DNA of 64,000 nt from Gemmatimonadota bacterium (GCA_029262195.1 JAJCZX010000030.1:186001-250000), one strand, 5' to 3'; counted from the first letter of the stretch, positions 24,612 to 34,963 are shown. Numbers and translations: made by a program. The notes: generated by a model from the letters alone, not told the origin.

Positions 24612-26489
24612 ATGGTAATGCGGCAAATGCGCGCAAGCGCAAAATGGATTATGGGAATAGTCATGGTCTCCTTCGTCGGATGGGGGATGTTCGAGGTCGG
24701 TATGGACATCAGTGGCCGTGGCGATGGAGGAGCCACCGATGCTGCCCTTAGGATCAATGGCGTCAAGATTGACTACCAGACTTTCCTTTTCTCGGTTAGA
24801 AACGCTCAGGAAAGACAACGAAACCAGACAGGAACCGGTCCAGTCACGCTTGAAGAACAACGGGCCCTGGAAGACCAGGTGGTTGAAGAGATGATCCAAT
24901 CGGTCATCCTCAACCAGGAGTACGAACGCCGCGGCATCACGGTTTCCGACGCTGAGATCCGGTCGGCTGCGCAAAACTCCCCGCCACCTGAAATCACCAG
25001 TTCCCCCGAATTCCAGACTGAGGGGCAATTCGATTTTGCCAAGTACCAGAGGTATCTGTCAGCGGGTTCTGACCCACAATTCCTGGCGTCACTGGAAGGC
25101 CTTTACCGGCAGGAAATCCCTCGTGTGAAACTCTACGAACAACTCAGTGGCGGTGTATACGTTCCCGACACCCAGCTATGGCGTATGTACCAGGATGAGA
25201 ACGACTCCGTGAAGGTGGCCGTTCTGGCAGTTCTCAGCCGCACCGCGTTCAACGATGGCCAGGTGGAAATTAGCGACAGGGAAGTCGAGGAGTACTATCG
25301 CTCCAACGAGGAAGAGTTCCAGCGCCCCCTGACGGCCCACATGAGCTACGTGTCCATTCCCCGGGTACTCGACGCTTCAGACTCAATCGCCACGCGTGAA
25401 TTGGCCGACAGGGTTTACGAAGAAGTGACAACTGAGGGAGTAGATTTTGCCTCGGTTGCCAGGCGCGAATCGGCCGATTCCACGAGCAGGGTCAACGGTG
25501 GAGCACTTGGTGACGCCGAGTTCGGCCGTTTCGTACCGGAGTTCGAAGCGGCAGCCCGACGCCTCAGTCCCGGCGAAATATCCGAACCAGTGGAAACCCA
25601 GTTTGGGCTCCACATCATTAAAATGGACTCGATCGATACCGATTCGTTCTCGGCCAGTCACATTCTCTTAGCGTACGAACTCCGCGACGAACATTTGGCC
25701 AACGTAGAAGACCGAGCTGACACGTTGGATCTTTTCGGCGCAGAACAAACTGAACCAACCGCGCTTGACGCGGTTGCCGCCAAGCTTGGAATCGGGGTAA
25801 ACAAGGCTCCGCCATTAGAGGAGAAAACCAGACTTCGCATTGATGGTGAAAGGGTCCCGGACGTATCCATCTGGGCGTTTGAAACCGATCCAGGGGAGAC
25901 TTCTCTGGTATACGAAGCGCCGCTGAATTTTTATCTTTTTAGACTCGACAGCCTTACGGAAGCCCACACCATCCCTCTGGAAGACATCAGGGAAACTGTG
26001 AGAGCACAGCTACTGCTTGAGCGAAAAGCAGAGCGGGCGATGACTCTGGCAACTGAAATCCGAGAAAGATTGATAGCCGGCACTACGATGATGACTGACA
26101 TCGCAGATGAAGTCATAGGTGTCACGGTTGACACTATAGGCCCTGTGACTCGCGTCGAACCGGGCATCGAACTGCGCCCGATGCCCCAGGCAATCGGTGT
26201 GGCTTTCGGGCTGGGGATCGACCAATACAGCCAGCCGATTGCAGCGACAAATAAGAACGTCTACATCATCCAGACGCTGGCCCGCTTCACATCTGATTCA
26301 ACTGCCTTCCTGCAGCAATTGGAAGCCCAGCGCCAATCGGTCACGCCTGTGGCTCGTGACGCAAGGATACGGATGTTCCTGACCGCATTGAGAGAGAGTG
26401 CTACGGTGATCGACCGTCGACGCAGGATTGAGCAGATACAGCGGGAACTGGCCGAGAACGGGCCACTGATTCCCGGCAGCGGCTTCTAG
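24612..26489 (+). CDS. PpiD/SurA-like membrane-anchored peptidyl-prolyl isomerase
   Basis: 625 residues. Periplasmic foldase anchored by one N-terminal helix (WIMGIVMVSFVGWGMFEVGM, about 13-32). A SurA_N-like chaperone region follows (about 45-190), starting with INGVKIDYQTFLFSV and containing NQEYERRGITVSDAEI. A parvulin-type domain (about 235-345) ends in GGALGDAEFGRFVPEF and VETQFGLHIIKMD. The long C-terminal part has a second, degenerate parvulin-like segment. The likely role is folding of exported and outer-membrane proteins. It is the only plus-strand gene in a 60-kb minus-strand landscape after acs, with its own promoter. Confidence 0.87.
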   Translation: MVMRQMRASAKWIMGIVMVSFVGWGMFEVGMDISGRGDGGATDAALRINGVKIDYQTFLFSVRNAQERQRNQTGTGPVTLEEQRALEDQVVEEMIQSVILNQEYERRGITVSDAEIRSAAQNSPPPEITSSPEFQTEGQFDFAKYQRYLSAGSDPQFLASLEGLYRQEIPRVKLYEQLSGGVYVPDTQLWRMYQDENDSVKVAVLAVLSRTAFNDGQVEISDREVEEYYRSNEEEFQRPLTAHMSYVSIPRVLDASDSIATRELADRVYEEVTTEGVDFASVARRESADSTSRVNGGALGDAEFGRFVPEFEAAARRLSPGEISEPVETQFGLHIIKMDSIDTDSFSASHILLAYELRDEHLANVEDRADTLDLFGAEQTEPTALDAVAAKLGIGVNKAPPLEEKTRLRIDGERVPDVSIWAFETDPGETSLVYEAPLNFYLFRLDSLTEAHTIPLEDIRETVRAQLLLERKAERAMTLATEIRERLIAGTTMMTDIADEVIGVTVDTIGPVTRVEPGIELRPMPQAIGVAFGLGIDQYSQPIAATNKNVYIIQTLARFTSDSTAFLQQLEAQRQSVTPVARDARIRMFLTALRESATVIDRRRRIEQIQRELAENGPLIPGSGF

Positions 26490-26520
26490 GCCGGACCCTG
26501 GGGGGGTCAAGCGAACCTCG

Positions 26521-26778
26521 TTATTCGCTGAGTTTTTTTGGCTCCCTGTCATCAACAGGGTTGGGAGAGTCCATACGACTTCTCTCTGATATCCCGCGGG
26601 CACCGGGAGCATCGTCGACGCCTTCAATGCTGTCTTTGACCTCTTTGATGTTCGCTTTGAACTCTTTGATACCCTTCCCCATTGCCGCACCCATCTCCGG
26701 CAGCCGCTTCGCTCCGAAAACGAGCAAAACAACGACGAGAATCAGAATAATTTCCCACGGCCCTAAATTACCTAACAC
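26521..26778 (-). CDS. tatA: Twin-arginine translocase subunit TatA/TatE
   Basis: 85 residues. Pore-forming subunit for export of folded proteins. Starts MLGNLGPWEIILILVVVLLVFGAKRLPEMG: short N-terminal helix, FGAKRLPE hinge motif, then an amphipathic helix (GAAMGKGIKEFKANIKEV) and an acidic, disordered tail. No TatB is seen. The TatC domain is about 13 kb away, fused to LptD. Confidence 0.93.
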   Translation of the reverse strand: MLGNLGPWEIILILVVVLLVFGAKRLPEMGAAMGKGIKEFKANIKEVKDSIEGVDDAPGARGISERSRMDSPNPVDDREPKKLSE

Positions 26779-26795
26779 AGTTTTTCACCGGTTCT

Positions 26796-27068
26796 TTAGA
26801 AAAGTGATCTCGCGAGCAGGTACGCGAGGATAACTCCAATGATAGCTAACAAAGAAACCCTCAATCCGACAGGTCCAATCGTCATATTCAAGACCAAAAG
26901 ATCTATGTCCAGCGGTCCAATACTGGGCGCCACCGTCCACGTGAAGAACGCTTTTGCTGGCCCCTCGGGAAGAAACCTCTCAAGCAAGGCCGAAAGGAAT
27001 CCGCCGGTCATAAACCCGATTGTTAGTACCCCAACGTAGAAGCGAGGTTTTCTGGGACCTATGGTCAT
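26796..27068 (-). CDS. Small membrane protein, DUF4321-like
   Basis: 90 residues with two clear membrane segments: VGVLTIGFMTGGFLSALLERF (about 13-33) and LLAIIGVILAYLLARSLF at the C-terminus. They are separated by a Pro-rich loop and LDIDLLVLNMTIGPVGLRVSL. The pattern fits the DUF4321 family of unknown function. It lies between the polyprenyl synthase and tatA with gaps of 6 and 17 nt, so it is co-transcribed with them; a link to export or envelope lipids is only suggested by this context. Confidence 0.7.
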   Translation of the reverse strand: MTIGPRKPRFYVGVLTIGFMTGGFLSALLERFLPEGPAKAFFTWTVAPSIGPLDIDLLVLNMTIGPVGLRVSLLAIIGVILAYLLARSLF

Positions 27069-27074
27069 ATGGCC

Positions 27075-28061
27075 TTAACGCCTCCGCTCAATCGCATAAG
27101 TAATACAGTCAACGAGAGCGGTCCTGGCTTCACTTGCCGGAATTCCCTCAAGCTCATCGTGCGCGTTTTCAGCCAACTCACTCGCCCGTTCCCCGGCAGC
27201 CTTGATGCCTCCGCGGTCTTGAACTATTCCCACAATTTCCTCAACGGCTTCTTCTGTCGGATCGGGATCGTCCATTAGCGCCTGCACCCTGTCGCGCTCA
27301 GCCGTGGACATTGAGGGCAAGGAGAGAATTAACGGCAGTGTGATTTTGTGTTCTTTTAGATCAAGTCCGGTTGGTTTCCCGGTCACGGCTTCCGAACCGG
27401 TGTAGTCGAGTAGATCGTCGGCGACCTGAAATGCCATCCCGAGAAGCAATCCGTATTTTCGGAGTTCCTCTCGGTAAGGGGCATTTCCAGATAACGCCCC
27501 TACCTCACATGCCCCCGACATTAACGAAGCAGTTTTAGCCTTAATCAGGAGATCATAGTCCCTCTCGTCGAAACCGAGCCCGTCATGGGATTGTAGTTGT
27601 CGCATTTCTCCGATGGTCATCTCGTTCGTTACGCGACTCATCACTTTCAGTGCCGGAGCGCAATCGAGGTCAACAAGCTCGACAATCGCACGGGAGTATA
27701 GGTAATCACCCATGATCACAGAGACCTGGTGACTGAAAAGCGAATTGATCGTGGGTTGGCCCCGCCGCAGAGCAGAATGGTCCACCGAATCGTCGTGAAC
27801 CAGCGTGGCAACGTGGATGAGTTCGACGATTGCCGCCAGGGTCGCTTCCCTCTCACCCACCTCACCGCTCACGCGGGCAGCAAGGAGCGCCAGCGTCGGA
27901 CGAAATAGCTTACCCCTCAGTTTTAAGAGGTGGGAATTAACGTCATTGATCATTGAAAAATCTGATCGGACGATTCGACTTAGCTCTTGAAACGCAGCGT
28001 CCAGTTCCGCCTGGATCGGTTGTTTTATCGATTCAAGAGTTACCGCAGTTTGTGAGGGCAT
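27075..28061 (-). CDS. Long-chain polyprenyl diphosphate synthase
   Basis: 328 residues, the E-type prenyltransferase fold. The first aspartate-rich motif is HDDSVDHSALRRGQPTIN and the second QVADDLLDYTG, both needed for Mg-dependent chain elongation from FPP or GGPP with IPP. Small residues before the first motif fit long-chain products (octaprenyl to decaprenyl), used for menaquinone or ubiquinone side chains. A polyprenol donor for the AftB/UbiA cassette would need the Z-type enzyme, so a link is not implied. Followed closely by the DUF4321-like gene and tatA. Confidence 0.93.
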   Translation of the reverse strand: MPSQTAVTLESIKQPIQAELDAAFQELSRIVRSDFSMINDVNSHLLKLRGKLFRPTLALLAARVSGEVGEREATLAAIVELIHVATLVHDDSVDHSALRRGQPTINSLFSHQVSVIMGDYLYSRAIVELVDLDCAPALKVMSRVTNEMTIGEMRQLQSHDGLGFDERDYDLLIKAKTASLMSGACEVGALSGNAPYREELRKYGLLLGMAFQVADDLLDYTGSEAVTGKPTGLDLKEHKITLPLILSLPSMSTAERDRVQALMDDPDPTEEAVEEIVGIVQDRGGIKAAGERASELAENAHDELEGIPASEARTALVDCITYAIERRR

Positions 28062-28070
28062 GTATTCTCG

Positions 28071-30455
28071 CTAGGCCAGGTTCTTGACCCGGTCGCCTAC
28101 ATCTTGAAAGTTGATATCGACAGCAAACACTCTCTGATAGTAGGCTAACGCTTCTGCCACATGGTTCTGTTCCTCTTCGCAACGGGCGAGCCAGTACAAC
28201 AACCCAATTTTCTTTTCGTCTCCGCCGTCGTCGGAATCAATCGCCCGACGCAACACTGTGCTAGCTACCGGAAATTGTCCTTTTTCGAAAAAGCACGTCC
28301 CCAGAGCCTCCGAGGCTTTTAACCGGCTGGCTGAACCACGCAGGGCTTTCTGAAACTCGGAAATGGCCTCGTCGAGGAGGTCCATTTCCTTGAAGGCAAC
28401 GCCGAGGTCGTAGTGGGCCTCGGAATCATCCTCTTCGATGTTGGCCGCAATTCCCTTCTTAAACTCACCCAGCATTTCTTTAAAATCGGCGTCCTCGTCA
28501 CCTGACGGTTCTGCCGCATCGGTCTTCATGCGGGTATCCATCTCGAAGTCGTCGTCACCAAAAATCAATTCGCCCAGATCGACAAAATCGGTCGTCGGTG
28601 CGGCGTCTGGAGCCTCAACAATCTCCTCGGTCTCTTCCGGTACAACCGTTTCCAAAGCAGTCTGCGCTTCGGAGTTTGAAGGATCTTGGTCCAAAACCTT
28701 CTGATAGGCCGTGCGGGCTCCTCCCATGTCGCCGCTCCGCAACAAGGCATCGGCATATGCGAGGTAGCCAAGAACCAATTCTTCGTTGTCTCCCATTCCT
28801 GAGAGCAACTCAACCTTCTTCCGATGCCGCCCGGTATCGTTGCTGTCCAAACGAAGGGCTTCGTCCAGGACCTGAACAGCGCGCTGATTCTCACCGCTGC
28901 CCTCAAGGAGCTCAACGGCTTTGTCGAGTTCCTGAAGGCCTCTTTCTTGATCCCCGTCCTCGATCAGCGCTTCGGCCAAATCATGGCGTTTTTGAGCATT
29001 GTCGGGATCCGACGACGCGGCTTCTTCCAACTCATCAAGCGTCGGAGGAGCCACCTCAATCGGCGTTTCTTCCTCAATCTCAATGTCGCCGCCCTCAAAC
29101 TGGATATCGCCCATACCCGCCGTGTCAGCAGAACTTTCGGAGGAGTCAAAGTCAGGTATGTCCAGAGCAAGTTCGGATGACCCTTCAAGTTCCAGATCGT
29201 CAGAGGCCGTTTCAAGGATCAGTTCAGAAGCCTCATCGGTTTCATCGCCTGTTACGTCGGGTGGCATCTCGAGTTCGAGATCCCCGCCGATATCGATATC
29301 CGCATCAGGTTCTGCTCTGTCGTCATCTTCCGATTCGGCAATTTCCACTTCGTCAGACGGGGCCTCTTCGGAAGGGGCTTCCTCGTGGACTCCGAGATCG
29401 AAGTCCGGCATCTCGATCTCGATCTCGTCGACAGCCTCCGAAACAGGCTCTGGCGAAACTCCCGCAGTTTCGGTTGAATCATCCCCTACCCCACCGAGGA
29501 GATTTTCGACCTCAAGACTGTCGACCGATGGGTTGGCAGCCTCAACGTCCAGGTCGGGGATATCGTCTTCCGGAGCCTCGAAAGCATCCAGCGTATCCAG
29601 ACCGTCGATAGCAGCGGGCTCCTGGTCCTCTTGCCCGAGCACTCCCTCAATTTCCAACATCTCAGGTTCTGCGTCAGATTCGGATTCCATCCCGGCTTCC
29701 TCAAGAGCATCCGCGACCGGCTCATCGTCCACCGGTGCAAGTACCTCTTCTTCGCCGGACTCCAGATCCAGGAATACGATATCTGAGGTTTTTTTCCTCT
29801 TCGCACGACCGGATGTCGCAGGCGCCGCCCCACCCTCGGGGTCGAAATCGGGATCAATCGTCTGCATTTTTTCCAGTGTGGCGCGAGCCTTGTGTTCGTC
29901 GCCCTGGGCCGCTGCCTCAGCATAAAGCGCGGCGAGCTGCTCCCGAGCCTCGTCGGTGCGGGCCGAAGCCTTGAGGTGTTCGGCCAAGAGCAACCTGAGT
30001 TCTTCGTTGTCCTCTGAGTTGTCGGCGATCTTTTTTAACTCGCCGAAGGCGTCTTCCAGTCGCCCGTCCTTCTCCATCCGTTCGAAATATTGGACGAAAT
30101 TCCTTTTTGCTTCAGCAATAAAGCCCCGCCCTACCAGTAGTTCGCCAAGGCGAAGGTAGGCATCTGTTCGCGAAGGGGCACTGCGCAAGACCTTGTTGTA
30201 CAGAGCAATGGCATTGTTAGGCAGGCCACCATTCTTGTAGTGATCTGCAGCCCTTTCGTACATCTCGACGGCGGCATTGGTGTCCTTCTTTTTCAAATAA
30301 AGGTCACCAACTTTATTGAGGAGAGAAAGTTCATCCTCCATCTCCGGTGTGCCTTCAAGTTCGTCAATGATCTTTATATAGGTCGTTATGGCCTTTTCGA
30401 ACTGATCTTTAGATTCGAACTTCCGCGCCTGGTCTTTTAGCTTGGCGATATTCAA
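28071..30455 (-). CDS. Large acidic tetratricopeptide-repeat protein
   Basis: 794 residues, no signal peptide. N-terminal TPR block (about 1-215) starts MNIAKLKDQARKFESKDQFE. It contains NKVGDLYLKKKDTNAAVEMYERAADHYKNGG and NAIALYNKVLRSAPSRTDAYLRLGELLVGRG (landmarks). A very acidic linker of Glu/Asp/Ser repeats covers about 225-480. Further TPRs (about 485-600 and 675-790) include HYDLGVAFKEMDLLDEAISEFQKAL. The organisation matches the TPR protein at 22827, suggesting two paralogous cytoplasmic scaffolds. The exact partner is unknown. Long open frames on the opposite strand are composition shadows. Confidence 0.82.
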   Translation of the reverse strand: MNIAKLKDQARKFESKDQFEKAITTYIKIIDELEGTPEMEDELSLLNKVGDLYLKKKDTNAAVEMYERAADHYKNGGLPNNAIALYNKVLRSAPSRTDAYLRLGELLVGRGFIAEAKRNFVQYFERMEKDGRLEDAFGELKKIADNSEDNEELRLLLAEHLKASARTDEAREQLAALYAEAAAQGDEHKARATLEKMQTIDPDFDPEGGAAPATSGRAKRKKTSDIVFLDLESGEEEVLAPVDDEPVADALEEAGMESESDAEPEMLEIEGVLGQEDQEPAAIDGLDTLDAFEAPEDDIPDLDVEAANPSVDSLEVENLLGGVGDDSTETAGVSPEPVSEAVDEIEIEMPDFDLGVHEEAPSEEAPSDEVEIAESEDDDRAEPDADIDIGGDLELEMPPDVTGDETDEASELILETASDDLELEGSSELALDIPDFDSSESSADTAGMGDIQFEGGDIEIEEETPIEVAPPTLDELEEAASSDPDNAQKRHDLAEALIEDGDQERGLQELDKAVELLEGSGENQRAVQVLDEALRLDSNDTGRHRKKVELLSGMGDNEELVLGYLAYADALLRSGDMGGARTAYQKVLDQDPSNSEAQTALETVVPEETEEIVEAPDAAPTTDFVDLGELIFGDDDFEMDTRMKTDAAEPSGDEDADFKEMLGEFKKGIAANIEEDDSEAHYDLGVAFKEMDLLDEAISEFQKALRGSASRLKASEALGTCFFEKGQFPVASTVLRRAIDSDDGGDEKKIGLLYWLARCEEEQNHVAEALAYYQRVFAVDINFQDVGDRVKNLA

Positions 30456-30486
30456 TCGATCACCTGTGTTGAGAACTCAAAGTCGT

Positions 30487-31749
30487 TTAACCATCGAAAC
30501 TTAGAAGGCTGGCGGGACAGTCACAAGGAGAACCTGAGACCCAGACCGAACTGATAAGGTTCACACCGTACCAATAAACCAACTCCCTCCAGTCCTTGAT
30601 CGCTGCAATCGCCAGATCCGCACTGTAACCTCTGGCAATTTGTCCCCTGCTGGCAGCTTCTCCAACTGCGGCTGCCCCGTTGGCAGTGATAGAGATTATG
30701 GCTTCTGCCGGCAACATTCTCAACTGTGAAATACCCATCATGGCCATCAAGGGTAGACTCATCCCGGGTGAGCTTCCAGGGTTGAAGTCGGTTGCGAGTG
30801 CAACAGCGCCACCCCTATCGATGATCTCCCGGGCCGGAGCATTGCCTGATTTGCCGAGGAACAGCATGGTACCGGGCAAAATCACGGCGATCGTATCTGA
30901 TCTTGCCAGCTCAGTCACCCCTTCGGGAGAAATCGCCGCGAGATGATCTGCGCTCACCGCGCCCAACTCCACACCCAGTTCTGCTCCCCCCGAACCGTCG
31001 AGTTCATCTGCATGCAACTTCAAAAGCATTCCGTTGTCCCGGGCAGCCATCAAGACAGAACGGGATTGCTCGATCGTAAAAACACCCGGTTCACAAAAAA
31101 CGTCACAAAAACGTGCGAGTTTCCTTTCCCGCACCACCGGCATCATTTCGTTGATGACGACATCGACGTATTCATCCGGGTGTTCCCGATACTCGGGCGG
31201 AACTTCATGCGCTCCGAGAAAAGTCGGCACAACCGTGGGAGCCCCGTCCATGACGGAGCGAATCACCTGGAGCTGCTTCAGCTCCGCCTCCAACTGGAGG
31301 CCGTATCCAGACTTCACTTCCACAGTAGTTGTGCCGAGGGACAACAAGAAGCCAAGTCGCGCTCGGGTGACTGTTTCAAGATCGTTCAACGCAGTTTCGC
31401 GAACGGACATCACGGAAGAGAGGATGCCGCCTCCGGCCGCCGCGATTTCCTGGTACGTTACACCACGTGCCCGTCGCTCATGGTCTGCAGTGCGTGCTTC
31501 GCCAAAAACTGCATGAGTGTGGGAATCCACGAAACCAGGGAAAACAACTCCCTCTACCTCCACAACTTCGTGCCCGGCGGAACCCATGTCACCGCGATTC
31601 CCGACCTCAAGCACAATACCGTCGTCACCGATTAGGATGGCCGGATCGTCTGAGAGTACCTCCAATTCCCGCATCTCAGCACCTTTTCGGGCCCGCCCCG
31701 GTCCACGGCACGTCACAACCTGGCGCGCGCCAACCAACAATTTCCCCAC
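30487..31749 (-). CDS. hutI: Imidazolonepropionase
   Basis: 420 residues. Third step of histidine degradation, hydrolysing 4-imidazolone-5-propionate to formiminoglutamate. Amidohydrolase signatures: metal site GFVDSHTHAVFGEART (HxH), GYGLQLEAELKQL, GAHEVPPEY, KLHADELDGSGGAELGVELGAVSADHLAAI (His ligands; partial) and ATDFNPGSSPG. It starts with GTG whose G is the last base of the hutU stop (TAGTG), so translation is coupled. The next step (hutG or hutF/hutG-type hydrolase) is not in the window. Confidence 0.95.
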   Translation of the reverse strand: MGKLLVGARQVVTCRGPGRARKGAEMRELEVLSDDPAILIGDDGIVLEVGNRGDMGSAGHEVVEVEGVVFPGFVDSHTHAVFGEARTADHERRARGVTYQEIAAAGGGILSSVMSVRETALNDLETVTRARLGFLLSLGTTTVEVKSGYGLQLEAELKQLQVIRSVMDGAPTVVPTFLGAHEVPPEYREHPDEYVDVVINEMMPVVRERKLARFCDVFCEPGVFTIEQSRSVLMAARDNGMLLKLHADELDGSGGAELGVELGAVSADHLAAISPEGVTELARSDTIAVILPGTMLFLGKSGNAPAREIIDRGGAVALATDFNPGSSPGMSLPLMAMMGISQLRMLPAEAIISITANGAAAVGEAASRGQIARGYSADLAIAAIKDWRELVYWYGVNLISSVWVSGSPCDCPASLLSFDG

Positions 31750-33401
31750 TAACCCTCCAGCATGGGGATTCTAATCCCGGTTTTGCGAGCGGTCTCAACA
31801 GCGATGTCGTAGCCGGCGTCAGCGTGACGGGCCACCCCTATGCCGGGATCGTTGGTGAGTACACGCTCGAGGCGCCTTGCCGCCGCGTCAGTACCATCGG
31901 CAACAATGACCTGTCCGGCGTGGAGTGAATTGCCCATTCCGACGCCCCCGCCATGGTGAAACGAAACCCATGTAGCTCCGGAACCGGTGTTTAGCATGAG
32001 ATTCAAAAGAGGCCAATCGGCAATGGCGTCGCTACCATCCTTCATCGCTTCTGTTTCACGAAATGGAGACGCGACCGAACCGGTATCGAGATGGTCCCTG
32101 CCGATGGCGATAGGAGCTGAGATCTCGCCCTTCTTGATCAGTTCATTGAGCGCCAGTCCAAATTTGGCTCGTTCTCCTTGCCCCAGCCAACAGATCCGAG
32201 CGGGTAGTCCCTGGAACTCGATTTTTTCCTGAGCGAGGTCCACCCACCTGATCAGATGTTCGTCATGAGGGAATAATTCTCGGATTAAATCGTCACTGCG
32301 ATGAATGTCCGCGGGGTCTCCAGAGAGAGCAACCCAGCGAAACGGCCCCTTCCCCTCGCAAAAGAGCGGGCGGACGTATTCGGGCACGAAACCGGGAATG
32401 TCGTAGGCGTCAGCAACCCCTTCGTCAAACGCCTCCGTCCGAATGTTGTTTCCGTAGTCGAACGTTATGGAACCCCGGCTCTTTAGTACGAGCATCGCCC
32501 GCACATGATCGACGATCGACGAACGGGCCCGCCTCAGATATCCGTCCGGGTCGGAGGCCCTCAAACTGGCTCCCTCTTCAACCGAGAGCCCGGCCGGGAG
32601 ATAGCCATTGAGGGGGTCGTGTGCCGAGGTTTGATCGGTGAGTACGTCGGGTACGTACCCTCTGGCAACCATGTCGGGCAGCACTTCAGAACAATTGCCG
32701 AGTAACCCGACCGATATAGCCTCCCCGACCTCGCTGGCTCCCATTATTATTTTCCATGCCTCATCAAGGGAATCGGTTTTGCTGTCAAGATATCTTGTGT
32801 CGAGGCGGCGTTGAATTCTGGTTTCATCGACTTCGATGCAAAGGCAGGCGGCACCGTTCATAGTTGCCGCGAGAGGCTGGGCGCCACCCATCCCCCCCAA
32901 TCCGCCTGTGACCACCGTCTTTCCTTTCAGTGTGCCGTCAAAATGCGTTCTCGCAAGCGAACCGAACGTTTCGTAAGTCCCCTGGAGAATGCCCTGCGAG
33001 CCGATGTAGATCCAACTCCCGGCAGTCATCTGACCGAACATGATTAGTCCTGCCGCTTCGAGCTCTCTAAAAGTTTCCCAATTCGCCCAGCGGCCTACCA
33101 AATTCGAGTTGGCAATCATTACCCGTGGGGCGTCTTCGTGGGTTTTGAAAACCCCTACCGGTTTGCCAGATTGAATTAATAAAGTTTCATCGTCTTCCAG
33201 GGTTTTCAGAGTGCGAAGAATCGCCTCGTACGCCTCCCAGTTGCGGGCTGCTTTGCCGGTCCCCCCGTACACGACTAGATCAGATGGACGCTCAGCAACA
33301 TCGGGATCTAGATTATTCATCAGCATCCGGAGCGCGGCTTCTTGCAACCACCCCTTACATGTTATGTCTGTACCGCGGGGCGCGCGGATTTCAACACTCA
33401 T
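31749..33401 (-). CDS. hutU: Urocanate hydratase
   Basis: 550 residues. Second step of histidine degradation; uses tightly bound NAD+ as an electrophile. NAD-binding core with [14 protein letters not shown], and the conserved [16 protein letters not shown], whose cysteine corresponds to the active-site Cys of Pseudomonas urocanase. Also [17 protein letters not shown] and [16 protein letters not shown]. Full length. Its ATG overlaps the hutH stop by 4 nt. Confidence 0.97.
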   Translation of the reverse strand: MSVEIRAPRGTDITCKGWLQEAALRMLMNNLDPDVAERPSDLVVYGGTGKAARNWEAYEAILRTLKTLEDDETLLIQSGKPVGVFKTHEDAPRVMIANSNLVGRWANWETFRELEAAGLIMFGQMTAGSWIYIGSQGILQGTYETFGSLARTHFDGTLKGKTVVTGGLGGMGGAQPLAATMNGAACLCIEVDETRIQRRLDTRYLDSKTDSLDEAWKIIMGASEVGEAISVGLLGNCSEVLPDMVARGYVPDVLTDQTSAHDPLNGYLPAGLSVEEGASLRASDPDGYLRRARSSIVDHVRAMLVLKSRGSITFDYGNNIRTEAFDEGVADAYDIPGFVPEYVRPLFCEGKGPFRWVALSGDPADIHRSDDLIRELFPHDEHLIRWVDLAQEKIEFQGLPARICWLGQGERAKFGLALNELIKKGEISAPIAIGRDHLDTGSVASPFRETEAMKDGSDAIADWPLLNLMLNTGSGATWVSFHHGGGVGMGNSLHAGQVIVADGTDAAARRLERVLTNDPGIGVARHADAGYDIAVETARKTGIRIPMLEG

Positions 33402-34909
33402 ACAAGATCCTCCGTTTTGACTAACCGGGCGACCGACTCAATGTCAGGACCCTGTGGCCGATCATCGGTTAGCGGTGCCACCACCCTTCGTACCGATTCA
33501 TAAACTTTTTGAACGCCTTCCCCCGGAGACAGGGGCTTCAAAAACTCGAGAGCCTGAGCCGCGCACAGCAATTCCGCACCCACCACTCTGGTTGTATTGG
33601 CTAATATACGACTGGTTTTGGTCGCTGCGGCCATCCCCATTGGCACTACGTCCTCCTGGTTGGCGTCCGTAGGGATGGATTGTACACTGGCTGCAGTGCA
33701 CAAAGAACGCGATTCAGCTACCAGCGACGCCGCCGTGATTTGCACCATCATGAAACCCGATTGAACCCCGGCATTGTCCGTTAGAAATGCAGGCAGACCC
33801 GCTGACAACTCAGGATTGACCAGACGTTCGATGCGTCTCTCGGCCACTCCCGCCAGGGTCGTCAAGGCAATGGCGAGAAAGTCGAGTGCCATTGCAACCG
33901 GCTGACCGTGGAAGTTGCCCCCAGAAACAACCTCATCACCAAAGACAAGGGGATTATCCGTGGAAGAATTCAATTCAACGTCGACGATTTTGGCCGCGAA
34001 TCTGATCGTTTCCCACGTGGGGCCCATGATTTGAGGGGTGCATCTGAGGGAATAGGCATCCTGCACCCTGGGATCATCGTCCATATGGGATTCTCGAATG
34101 TCGCTATTCGACATGAGCTTTCTCATCAAAGAGGCGGTTTCGAGCTGTCCGGGATGGGGCCTGGCGCGATGAATTCGCTCCTCCATGGCAACCGGCGTGC
34201 CTCGCAAAGCTTCCAGGCTCATTGCCGCTGCCGCGACTCCGTTGCGCCACAGGCGATCAGAATCGTAAACCATAAGAGCAAGTATCGCAGTCTGTGCCTG
34301 CGTCCCGTTGATGAAAGAGAGTCCCTCTTTGGGCCCAAAGACGACAGGCTCAATTCCGGCCGCTACCAACGCATCCCGAGCTAGCAAAACTTCCCTTCCG
34401 TTTTCTGTGGACACCTCTACTTCACCTTCACCCATCATCGCGAGGGCAAGATGAGCCAGGGGCGCCAGGTCGCCGCAGGCTCCAACGCTTCCCTGTTCGG
34501 GGACGCTGGGATGAATCCTCGCGTTAAGCATTGCAGCGAGGTTTTTGGCCAGGAGGGAGCGGGCTCCGCTGGTGGGCCTCAACAGAACGTTGGCTCTCAG
34601 GAGCATCAAGCCGCGCACGACATCAACAGACAGCGGATCGCCGACGCCGGCAACGTGGCTTCGAATGAGATTCCTCTGGAGTTCCTCTACCTGGTCGTTT
34701 GGAATTCGGATCTCGGCCAGCTTCCCGAATCCGGTATTTATTCCGTAGATCACCCTGCCGTCAGCGAGGGCCTTTTCGATGGCCGCGCGAGACTCATCAA
34801 CCTTCTGTGCAGCACCACTATCTATTTGGACATCGGCCCCGTGACGAGCGACCTGCACAACTGCTTCTACAGTTAGCGATTCCCCGTCGAGAACAATCGG
34901 TTTTGTCAT
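33398..34909 (-). CDS. hutH: Histidine ammonia-lyase with Ala-Cys-Gly in place of Ala-Ser-Gly
   Basis: 503 residues. First step of histidine degradation, removing ammonia to give urocanate. Family residues: catalytic Tyr55 in [14 protein letters not shown], the HAL-type Ser84-His85 pair in [19 protein letters not shown], the second catalytic Tyr in [15 protein letters not shown], and NQEDVVPMG. The MIO cofactor normally forms from Ala-Ser-Gly; here residues 144-146 read Ala-Cys-Gly ([14 protein letters not shown]), the Cys codon TGC lying at 34477-34475. A Cys variant of Pseudomonas HAL is known to remain active, so the enzyme may still form MIO. First gene of hutH-hutU-hutI. Confidence 0.96.
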   Translation of the reverse strand: MTKPIVLDGESLTVEAVVQVARHGADVQIDSGAAQKVDESRAAIEKALADGRVIYGINTGFGKLAEIRIPNDQVEELQRNLIRSHVAGVGDPLSVDVVRGLMLLRANVLLRPTSGARSLLAKNLAAMLNARIHPSVPEQGSVGACGDLAPLAHLALAMMGEGEVEVSTENGREVLLARDALVAAGIEPVVFGPKEGLSFINGTQAQTAILALMVYDSDRLWRNGVAAAAMSLEALRGTPVAMEERIHRARPHPGQLETASLMRKLMSNSDIRESHMDDDPRVQDAYSLRCTPQIMGPTWETIRFAAKIVDVELNSSTDNPLVFGDEVVSGGNFHGQPVAMALDFLAIALTTLAGVAERRIERLVNPELSAGLPAFLTDNAGVQSGFMMVQITAASLVAESRSLCTAASVQSIPTDANQEDVVPMGMAAATKTSRILANTTRVVGAELLCAAQALEFLKPLSPGEGVQKVYESVRRVVAPLTDDRPQGPDIESVARLVKTEDLV

Positions 34910-34963
34910 GCGGGGAATATAAGAACCCGTGCAGTGAAACGGGAATACAGATAGTCAGCAGCC

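Noticed and set aside
26490-26520. Terminator between ppiD-like gene and tatA
   Set aside because: Only a 5-bp GACCC/GGGTC stem with no T tract; too weak to call.
28598-29925. Open frames of 337 and 308 codons on the plus strand
   Set aside because: They are antisense to the large acidic TPR gene, have Arg/Pro- or Ser-biased composition mirroring Glu/Asp codons, and show no domain.
30943-31635. 230-codon plus-strand frame
   Set aside because: Antisense to hutI; no ribosome site or motif.
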